Source: Hyphomicrobiales bacterium (GTDB taxonomy: Bacteria > Pseudomonadota > Alphaproteobacteria > Rhizobiales > Aestuariivirgaceae). Taken from it: 9,949 bases of DNA. The first letter of the stretch is position 1, and the number at the start of each line of letters is the position of its first letter. The notes under the pieces were generated by a model. The model did not search any database. It was not told the DNA's origin and worked only from the letters and a program-made list of their open reading frames with translations. The DNA is taken from contig JALSNA010000314.1 of NCBI GenBank assembly GCA_026987255.1, forward strand, positions 1 to 9,949, written 5' to 3'. This document shows, piece after piece, positions 1-4,393 of this stretch. The position numbers and the translations under genes are program-made.

Positions 1-185
1 AGGAAAGGCGGTCTTGCGGCCGGTGGGGTGAAGGGCAAGGCGCCCGTGCGCATGAGCCATGGCCGGAAGGCGGGTTTGACTGGTGCAGGGCGCGGTTTTG
101 CCACCGGCTCAGGCGCCAGGAAGGGTGGTCTTGCCGCAGGCGGGGTGAAAGGCAGGGCCTGGCGGCGCATCAATCGGGGGCGGAA
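1..185 (-). repeat. 39-residue (117-bp) proline-rich tandem repeat in the OmpA-family tail
   Basis: Two copies are visible within the reading frame. Unit 1 covers residues 198-236 (bases 185-69). Unit 2 starts at residue 237 (base 68) and runs off the edge after 22 residues. Both begin FRP-x-LMR-x-x-ALPF and continue TPPAARPPF; only R/W, R/T and Q/G differ over the 22 residues compared. The linker in unit 1 is rich in Pro, Ala, Lys and Val (APEPVAKPRPAPVKPA). The DNA repeat is also visible directly on the plus strand. More copies may lie left of the window. Confidence 0.85.
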
Positions 186-776
186 AGGGGCTTGCCCGGC
201 TGCTGCAGGCCCGGTGCGGGTGGCCGCAGCCATGGGGGGCCGTTTCAGAGCATCGGTAATGCGGCGGAAGACGACCCGGCGGTTGCGCGGTTCGCGGACC
301 TTGCCAAGGATGCGCGGATAGGCCTCGCCATATCCCTTGGCGACGAGGTTGGCTGCGGGTATGCCGAAATTGCGCACCAGCGCCTCGCGCACCGCCCGGG
401 CGCGGGCCTCGGAGAGCTTCAGATTGTAGCTGGCGCGGCCGGCCTTGTCGGTGTGGCCTTCTATGAGAAAGATTTCGCGCGGGTTCCTGTGCAACAGCAG
501 GCGCATGGCGGCAGCGATACCGGCGAGCTTCTTTTGCTCCTGCGGGGAAATGCGCGCCGAGGCCGACCCGAACCTTATGGTGTTGACGTCGATGGCCGGC
601 AGGCGGCGGCGGATGTTCACATCATCGAGAATGCGCTGCAAATCGTAGGTCCGGCCTTGCAGGCGCGCCGGTCTGGCGAAAGCATCGGCCAGTTTCTGCG
701 GCGCCGGGGCCGCCAGCGCCGGGGAAAGAACCGCGGCGCTGAAAATGGTGGCCAGAATGATGCGCTTGAAACCCAT
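1..776 (-). CDS. Secreted OmpA-family peptidoglycan-binding protein with proline-rich repeat tail (3' end outside window)
   Basis: The frame is open from the ATG at 776-774 to the window edge, giving 258 codons with no stop, so the C-terminus is missing. GGAGGA (781-786 on the plus strand, reverse complement) lies 4 nt upstream of the ATG. Residues 1-22 are a signal peptide: positively charged start (GFKR), hydrophobic core, and an ALA-AP cleavage site. Residues about 60-172 are an OmpA C-terminal-like domain: VNTIRFGSAS, then LIEGHTD (104-110), YNLKLSEARARAV (117-129), KGYGEAYP (147-154) and EPRNRRVVFR (162-171). The Asp of GHTD and the Arg of the SEARA helix are the family's diaminopimelate-binding positions. 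The motif RRRLPAIDVNTI just before the domain also occurs in alphaproteobacterial OmpA-family proteins (from memory). After residue 178 the chain becomes proline/alanine/arginine rich and repetitive. It probably acts in the periplasm or outer envelope, tethered to peptidoglycan; no lipobox is visible. Its specific role is unknown. Confidence 0.88.
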   Translation of the reverse strand, partial: MGFKRIILATIFSAAVLSPALAAPAPQKLADAFARPARLQGRTYDLQRILDDVNIRRRLPAIDVNTIRFGSASARISPQEQKKLAGIAAAMRLLLHRNPREIFLIEGHTDKAGRASYNLKLSEARARAVREALVRNFGIPAANLVAKGYGEAYPRILGKVREPRNRRVVFRRITDALKRPPMAAATRTGPAAAGQAPFRPRLMRRQALPFTPPAARPPFLAPEPVAKPRPAPVKPAFRPWLMRTGALPFTPPAARPPF

Positions 777-804
777 GATGTCCTCCCTTTGCTATTCGCG
801 AAGA

Positions 805-834
805 AAGATACACCCTCGGGCTTTGAAGCTTCAA
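805..834 (-). promoter_or_regulatory. Candidate sigma70-type promoter of the OmpA-family gene
   Basis: Read on the minus strand, TTGAAG (834-829) is followed after 18 bp by TATCTT (810-805). The predicted start of transcription near 798 leaves a leader of about 20 nt that carries the GGAGGA ribosome-binding site. The -35 box is the left half of a 12-bp palindrome. This is a consensus match by eye only. Confidence 0.4.
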
Positions 835-853
835 TATTATTCTTGAAATTTCA
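823..853. promoter_or_regulatory. Pair of palindromes spaced 20 bp, candidate operator
   Basis: TTGAAGCTTCAA (823-834) is a perfect 12-bp palindrome and TGAAATTTCA (844-853) a perfect 10-bp palindrome. Both share the half-site TGAA/TTCA and their centres are exactly 20 bp apart, near two helical turns. The first overlaps the candidate -35 box of the OmpA-family gene. Further upstream in the same AT-rich gap, the hexamer TTCATG occurs three times (883-888, 890-895, 903-908). No known regulator is assigned; the 4-nt spacing in TTGA-N4-TCAA does not match the 6-nt spacing of FNR/FixK sites. Confidence 0.4.
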
Positions 854-942
854 GGAAATATTTGCATCAATAGAGTCTATTCTTCATGGTTCATGAAATA
901 ACTTCATGACAATGTGGCATTTGCTCTTTGCCGCAGAGGCAT

Positions 943-1434
943 TCAGTCCACCTTGACGATCAGCGGCGGATGGCCGGTGGCCTTGAGGAAAGTCAAAAGG
1001 CCGGCGCGGGGAATGGTGGTGGTGGCGGTGTTCTCCAGGGGGTGAAAATTGAGCAGGTCATGGGCCATCATGGCTTCGTCCAGCACAACGGTGACCTTGC
1101 CCTGTTCATCGTTCATCAAGGCGAAAGGGGTCACGGATCCGGGGCGCACGCCCAGGGTCTGCTCCATGAGATCGGGTTTGCCGAAGGAGAGGCGGGCGGA
1201 GCCGATGGTCCTGTGCAGGGTCTTGAGGTTGACGGCCGTGTCCTCCAGCGCCACCACCAGCCACAGGCGGCCCTTCTTGTCCTTGAGGAACAGGTTCTTG
1301 GTGTGTCCGCCGGGAATCCGGCCGCGCAGGGCGCGGGCGTCCTCCACCGTGAAGGCGGCCTGGTGCTCCTGGGTATGGTGGGAAATGCCCAGTTCATCGA
1401 GCAGGGCGAAAAGGTCATCGCGGCTGGCGGGCAT
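943..1434 (-). CDS. Free-standing prolyl-tRNA editing protein (ProX/ProXp-ala family deacylase)
   Basis: The 163-residue product is a single YbaK/ProRS-INS-like editing domain. It is expected to hydrolyse mischarged aminoacyl-tRNA-Pro (mainly Ala-tRNA-Pro for ProXp-ala) in the cytoplasm, in trans to prolyl-tRNA synthetase. Family signatures are clear: the GGHTKNLFLKDKKGRLWLV block (42-60), with the conserved lysine at 46; RLSFG (81-85); LGVRPGSVTPFAL (94-106); VTVVLDE (114-120); FHPLENTATT (130-139); and GHPP near the end. The ATG at 1434 is preferred because GGAG lies 7 nt upstream and the protein begins at normal family length. An in-frame TTG at 1464 would add 10 residues with no good ribosome-binding site. 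The gene is divergent from the adjacent tRNA-Gly and 166 bp upstream of the OmpA-family gene. Alternative names used for the family are YeaK and PrdX; the exact substrate cannot be read from sequence alone. Confidence 0.92.
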   Translation of the reverse strand: MPASRDDLFALLDELGISHHTQEHQAAFTVEDARALRGRIPGGHTKNLFLKDKKGRLWLVVALEDTAVNLKTLHRTIGSARLSFGKPDLMEQTLGVRPGSVTPFALMNDEQGKVTVVLDEAMMAHDLLNFHPLENTATTTIPRAGLLTFLKATGHPPLIVKVD

Positions 1435-1482
1435 GGCGGGACTCCATGGAGAAAAATTTGCCAAAATGAGGCGACAAACCTA

Positions 1483-1513
1483 TTGCATTTCAATCCGCTT
1501 TGCGCAATATAAC
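1483..1513 (+). promoter_or_regulatory. Candidate promoter for tRNA-Gly
   Basis: TTGCAT (1483-1488) and TATAAC (1508-1513) are separated by 19 bp, slightly longer than ideal. The tRNA begins about 45 nt after the predicted start. The palindrome TTGCGCAA (1500-1507) sits just before the -10 box. The divergent deacylase gene must be transcribed from this same 129-bp gap (1435-1563), but I see no convincing minus-strand promoter. Confidence 0.35.
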
Positions 1514-1563
1514 AAGCCGCTGGCTGGCCACCCATGGCGCGGCTGGCGCATGTCACTGGATAT

Positions 1564-1638
1564 GCGGGCGTAGCTCAGGGGTAGAGCACAACCTTGCCAA
1601 GGTTGGGGTCGTGAGTTCGAATCTCATCGCCCGCTCCA
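1564..1638 (+). tRNA. tRNA-Gly(GCC)
   Basis: The gene folds as a complete cloverleaf. The acceptor stem GCGGGCG (1564-1570) pairs with CGCCCGC (1628-1634). The D arm is GCTC...GAGC. The anticodon stem CAACC/GGTTG encloses the loop TTGCCAA, with anticodon GCC at 1596-1598, which reads GGC and GGU glycine codons. The T arm GTGAG-TTCGAAT-CTCAT has the invariant TTCGA. The discriminator base is T (1635) and CCA is encoded (1636-1638). The total length is 75 nt. Confidence 0.97.
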
Positions 1639-1676
1639 GTCACCTTGTCTCCTTCCTTTGCGAGATCCGTATCGTG

Positions 1677-1702
1677 CGGGCATGAATGTCTCTTCATGTC
1701 CG
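1677..1702 (+). terminator. Hairpin after tRNA-Gly, possible terminator
   Basis: Bases 1677-1686 pair with 1693-1702 (10 bp including one G-T), closing a 6-nt loop TGTCTC; the core arms are CATGAA/TTCATG. It starts 38 nt after the tRNA. Downstream bases are only mildly T-rich (TGCTTTGCCTTATTT), so termination is uncertain. It lies immediately before the candidate promoter of the channel operon, so it could instead be a regulatory site. Confidence 0.3.
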
Positions 1703-1707
1703 GTGCT

Positions 1708-1736
1708 TTGCCTTATTTGCGGGCTTGCGATATGTT
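1708..1736 (+). promoter_or_regulatory. Candidate promoter of the MotA/MotB-like operon
   Basis: TTGCCT (1708-1713) and TATGTT (1731-1736) are separated by an ideal 17 bp. The predicted start near 1743 gives an untranslated leader of about 80 nt before the ATG at 1824. This also argues against the earlier in-frame ATG at 1686, which lies upstream of the promoter. Confidence 0.45.
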
Positions 1737-1823
1737 AAGGCGGCTTTTGAGCCGGCGCGAGCGAATCACCGGATGCGGTGGGCCTGGCGCGCATCTGGCG
1801 CGGCCTTGAGGAGAGTTTCTGGC

Positions 1824-2843
1824 ATGAGCGATCTGTTGGAGGGCGTGGTTCTGGACAAGCCGCGCATCTATCTTGTCCGCATGGTGGTCTTCATCCTGCT
1901 GGCGGCCATCGTGGCGGCCATTCTCTATCCGCAGATCAAGACGGCCTTCATGGCCAATCCGGGGCTTAACGGGCTGATCCTGTTTACCCTGTTCCTGGGG
2001 CTGGTCTATACCTTCCGCATGGTGATCCGGCTGTTTCCGGAGGTCAACTGGGTCAATCATTTCCGCATCGCCGATCCGGCGCTGGACATTCCCTACACGC
2101 CGCATCTTCTGGCCCCCATGGCCACCTTGCTGCGCGACCGGCGCGGCACCACGGTGCTCACGCCCATGTCGATGCGCTCCTTGCTCGATTCGCTGGCGGC
2201 GCGGCTGGACGAGGCGCGCGACATTTCGCGCTATCTGATCGGCCTTTTGGTGTTTCTGGGCCTTCTGGGCACCTTCTGGGGGTTGTTGCAGACCATCAGC
2301 TCGGTGGGTGACGTGATCCGCAACCTGGATGTGACGGCAGGCGAATCGGCAACCATTTTCGATGAGCTGAAGTCGGGCCTGGAAGCGCCGCTGGCGGGCA
2401 TGGGCACCTCCTTTTCGTCGTCATTGTTCGGCCTGGCGGGCTCGCTGATCCTGGGCTTTCTCGATCTGCAGGCGGCGCAGGCGCAGAACCGCTTCTACAA
2501 CGACCTGGAGGACTGGCTGTCCACCATCACCGACATCGAGGCCGGCGAGGGAGCGGGCCTTGCCGCGCCACAATATCTGCGCATGGATCTTTCGGAGCTT
2601 CAGGAGGGCATCGAGAGAATCAACGAAACGTTGCTGCGGGCGGTGGAGGAGCCGGCCCCCAATGCTGGCGCAGGCGCAGGGACGGCCAGCGCCGATTCCA
2701 TGGACCGGCTGGCCGAGGCCGTGGGCGGGCTGGTGCAGCAGATGCGCGAGGAGCAGAAGATCGTGCGCTCCTGGGCCGAGCAGCAATCCTTGCAGCAGGC
2801 GGAAATCCGCGATCTGCTCAACGATCTGACGCGCAAGGGATGA
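1824..2843 (+). CDS. MotA/TolQ/ExbB-family proton-channel subunit
   Basis: The 339-residue product is an inner-membrane channel subunit. Four hydrophobic helices are visible: about 17-36, 48-68, 137-157 and 197-214. The third carries the family signature LLGTFWGLLQTI (147-158). It is followed by a cytoplasm-facing amphipathic stretch (SGLEAPLAGMGTSFSSS), then helix four (GLAGSLILGFLDL). In this family, helices three and four line the ion path around the partner's single helix. Residues about 255-339 form a soluble tail with likely coiled coil (LQEGIERINETLLRAVEE; GLVQQMREEQKIVRSWAEQQ) split by an Ala/Gly/Pro linker (277-290). The start at 1824 has GAGGAG 10 nt upstream; an in-frame ATG at 1686 has no such site. 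The stop lies 8 nt before the MotB-like gene, so the pair is co-transcribed. It is probably not flagellar MotA, as no flagellar genes are near and the layout is closer to uncharacterised alphaproteobacterial MotA-like proteins. What the motor drives is unknown. Confidence 0.85.
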   Translation: MSDLLEGVVLDKPRIYLVRMVVFILLAAIVAAILYPQIKTAFMANPGLNGLILFTLFLGLVYTFRMVIRLFPEVNWVNHFRIADPALDIPYTPHLLAPMATLLRDRRGTTVLTPMSMRSLLDSLAARLDEARDISRYLIGLLVFLGLLGTFWGLLQTISSVGDVIRNLDVTAGESATIFDELKSGLEAPLAGMGTSFSSSLFGLAGSLILGFLDLQAAQAQNRFYNDLEDWLSTITDIEAGEGAGLAAPQYLRMDLSELQEGIERINETLLRAVEEPAPNAGAGAGTASADSMDRLAEAVGGLVQQMREEQKIVRSWAEQQSLQQAEIRDLLNDLTRKG

Positions 2844-2851
2844 GCTGACAA

Positions 2852-3886
2852 ATGGCCGGATCGCTCAACAAGCGCGGACGGGGCGGAAACGAGGGGCTTT
2901 ACTGGCCCGGCTTCGTGGACGCCATGGCGCAGCTTCTGCTGGTCATCATCTTTCTGCTCACCGTTTTCATGATCGCCCAGTTTTTGCAGGCCAGGGAGCT
3001 TTCCGGGCAGGACACGGTGCTGTCCAAGCTGCGTTCGCAGATCGCCGAACTGACGGAAATGCTGGCGCTGGAGAAATCCGCCAAGGCCACTTTGGAGAGC
3101 ACTCTGGCGGCGCTTGGCGACGATCTGAAGGCGGAAAAGAAAAAATCCGCCTCCTTGCAGGCCATGCTGAATGACCTGAAGGGCAAGGAGGGCAAGGCGG
3201 GCTCACTGGCGGCCACCCTGCAGGGCAAGCTGGAGGCGGAAAAGAAGATTTCCGCCCAGGCGCTGGCGCAAATCGAGCTGCTCAACCAGCAACTGGCGGC
3301 GCTGCGGCGGCAGGTGGCGACGCTGAACGCGGCGCTGGAGGCGGCGGAGGCGCGCGACAAGGCCTCCAAGGCGCAGATCGCCAATCTGGGCAAGCGGCTC
3401 AATGCGGCCCTGGCGCGCCGGGTGCAGGAGCTGGCGCGCTACCGCTCCGAATTCTTCGGCCGTTTGCGGCGCATTCTTTCGCAGCGCTCCGACATTCGGG
3501 TGGTGGGGGACAGGTTCGTCTTTCAGTCCGAGGTGCTCTTTCCCAAGGGCAGCGCGGAGCTGACCGCCCAGGGCAAGGAGGAAATGGCCAAGCTGGCGGC
3601 GGCCATCCTGGGGCTGACCCGCCTGATCCCGCCGGACATCAACTGGATCTTGCGGGTGGACGGGCACACCGATTCCGATCCCATCAACACGCCGCGCTTC
3701 AAGTCCAACTGGGAGCTTTCGGCGGCGCGCGCCATTTCGGTGGTCAAGTATCTGATTTCGCAAGGCGTGCCCCCCAACCGGCTGGCGGCGGTGGGCTTTG
3801 GCGAGTTCCATCCCATCGATCCGGCGGATACACCGGAAGCCAAGGCGAAGAACCGCCGCATCGAACTGAAGCTGACGGAGCGCTGA
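2852..3886 (+). CDS. MotB-like protein: TM helix, long coiled coil, OmpA/MotB peptidoglycan-binding domain
   Basis: The 344-residue product is the expected stator partner of the preceding gene. The N-terminus is short and basic. One transmembrane helix follows (about 21-44, FVDAMAQLLLVIIFLLTVFM), with Asp23 at the position of the proton-carrying Asp of MotB, TolR and ExbD. Residues about 48-198 are a charged, alanine/leucine-rich coiled coil (KAEKKKSA, EAEKKISA, LNQQLAALRRQV, LNAALEAAEA). Residues about 215-342 are an OmpA/MotB C-terminal domain: VLFPKGSAELTAQG, RVDGHTDSDPI (268-278), NWELSAARAISVVKYL (286-301), GFGEFHPI, and KNRRIELKL near the end. The model is a proton-driven complex anchored to peptidoglycan, with the coiled coil spanning part of the periplasm. 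AAGGGA lies 11 nt upstream of the ATG. The coiled coil is much longer than in typical MotB, TolR or ExbD proteins. The stop abuts that of the convergent small gene. Confidence 0.88.
   Translation: MAGSLNKRGRGGNEGLYWPGFVDAMAQLLLVIIFLLTVFMIAQFLQARELSGQDTVLSKLRSQIAELTEMLALEKSAKATLESTLAALGDDLKAEKKKSASLQAMLNDLKGKEGKAGSLAATLQGKLEAEKKISAQALAQIELLNQQLAALRRQVATLNAALEAAEARDKASKAQIANLGKRLNAALARRVQELARYRSEFFGRLRRILSQRSDIRVVGDRFVFQSEVLFPKGSAELTAQGKEEMAKLAAAILGLTRLIPPDINWILRVDGHTDSDPINTPRFKSNWELSAARAISVVKYLISQGVPPNRLAAVGFGEFHPIDPADTPEAKAKNRRIELKLTER
3130..3256 (+). repeat. Five-heptad internal duplication in the coiled coil
   Basis: Two 22-bp segments (3130-3151 and 3235-3256) match at most positions, and each is bounded by GGCGGA and TCCGCC. 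They are 105 bp apart, exactly 35 residues or five heptads. They encode KAEKKKSA (93-100) and EAEKKISA (128-135). A weaker related segment, ALEKSAKA (72-79), lies three heptads earlier. This suggests the rod grew by heptad-phased duplication. Confidence 0.5.
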
Positions 3887-3895
3887 TCAGCGCTC
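3878..3895. repeat. 18-bp perfect palindrome across two convergent stop codons
   Basis: GAGCGCTGATCAGCGCTC is a perfect palindrome centred on TGA|TCA, the stop of the MotB-like gene (3884-3886) and of the small secreted-protein gene (3887-3889). It can form a 7-bp stem with a GATC tetraloop in either transcript. Neither side has a T-run, so it is at best a weak or factor-assisted terminator or a 3'-end-protecting hairpin. Confidence 0.7.
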
Positions 3896-4246
3896 GCAGG
3901 AGCCGTCTCCGAAGAGCTTGCTGTAAAGACAAAAGCGGTTCAGGGCCCTTTGCAGGGGGCTTTGTCCGGCCTTGCTCCTGGCGCTCAGGCCCTGGACATG
4001 ATCGGCGAAACTGCCCGGTCTGGCGGATTGCCGCGCGGCGGGCGGGGCGATGAGCCCCAGGGCCTCCCCGGCATCCTTGCCCAGACCGATGAAATCCACC
4101 GGGCAGGCCTCGCTGGCGTTGTAGACAAAGAGCACGAAGGGATTCTTGTCCTTCGACAGGAGGTCATCCAGCATTGCCGCATGGGCGGATGTCCAGCTCA
4201 TGGAGGCCAGCACCGAGGCGAGAACAAGGATTTTCAGGTTTTTCAT
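3887..4246 (-). CDS. Small secreted cysteine-containing protein of unknown function
   Basis: I do not recognise this 119-residue protein. It has a convincing signal peptide (1-23: KNLK start, hydrophobic LVLASVLASM, SAHA-A cleavage site), leaving a mature protein of about 96 residues. Mature features are MLDDLLSKDKNPFVLFVYNASEACPVDF (24-52, an amphipathic then hydrophobic segment), a Pro/Ala/Arg-rich centre, and a C-terminal block RFCLYSKLFGDGSCER (104-119). The cysteines are 48, 106 and 117; a disulfide in the periplasm is plausible, with one left free. The ATG at 4246 is preceded by GGGGGA. It converges on the channel operon and lies downstream of the pnp terminator with its own candidate promoter. 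The signal peptide, ribosome-binding site and independent promoter argue for a real gene despite the unknown family. Confidence 0.72.
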   Translation of the reverse strand: MKNLKILVLASVLASMSWTSAHAAMLDDLLSKDKNPFVLFVYNASEACPVDFIGLGKDAGEALGLIAPPAARQSARPGSFADHVQGLSARSKAGQSPLQRALNRFCLYSKLFGDGSCER

Positions 4247-4275
4247 GGTTCCCCCACTGGATGACGCTGCACTGC

Positions 4276-4304
4276 AACATATTCAAAAATTTCCAATTGT
4301 TCAA
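4276..4304 (-). promoter_or_regulatory. Candidate promoter of the small secreted-protein gene
   Basis: On the minus strand, TTGAAC (4304-4299) is followed after 17 bp by TATGTT (4281-4276), the same -10 hexamer as in the candidate promoter of the channel operon. The predicted start near 4269 leaves a leader of about 23 nt. The surrounding bases are locally AT-rich. Confidence 0.4.
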
Positions 4305-4334
4305 GGGCCTTGCATGAGCCGGAACGCAGATGCG

Positions 4335-4370
4335 AAAAGGCCCTCCGGGCATTCCTGCCGGAGGGCCTTT
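4335..4370 (-). terminator. Intrinsic terminator after pnp
   Basis: Bases 4370-4358 and 4348-4336 form a perfect 13-bp stem (AAAGGCCCTCCGG with its complement) around a 9-nt loop. On the minus strand it ends in TTTT (4338-4335). It starts 23 nt past the pnp stop and closes the infB-to-pnp cluster. Confidence 0.85.
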
Positions 4371-4393
4371 GGAATTGCGCATGGGCAAAGGGA

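Noticed and set aside
1..185. CRISPR array or noncoding repeat
   Set aside because: The 117-bp repeat keeps an open reading frame continuous with the OmpA domain and lacks spacer structure.
823..834. FNR/FixK-type binding site
   Set aside because: The half-sites TTGA and TCAA are separated by 4 nt rather than the required 6.
192..896. A 234-codon plus-strand open frame opposite the OmpA-family gene
   Set aside because: The minus frame has a signal peptide, a ribosome-binding site and a full OmpA domain; the plus frame has no recognisable protein features and runs through the AT-rich regulatory gap.
1564..1638. tRNA used as an integration site for a mobile element
   Set aside because: No integrase gene, no duplicated tRNA 3' end and no shift in base composition were seen in the following DNA.
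1686..1823. Upstream extension of the MotA-like protein to the ATG at 1686
   Set aside because: The extension has no ribosome-binding site, lies upstream of the candidate promoter, and encodes an Arg/Ala-rich stretch unlike the family; GAGGAG precedes the ATG at 1824.
1824..3886. Zorya anti-phage system (ZorA/ZorB)
   Set aside because: The channel and peptidoglycan-binding architecture is similar, but no ZorC, ZorD or ZorE effector genes are nearby, the ZorA-type very long cytoplasmic tail is absent, and the neighbours are housekeeping genes.
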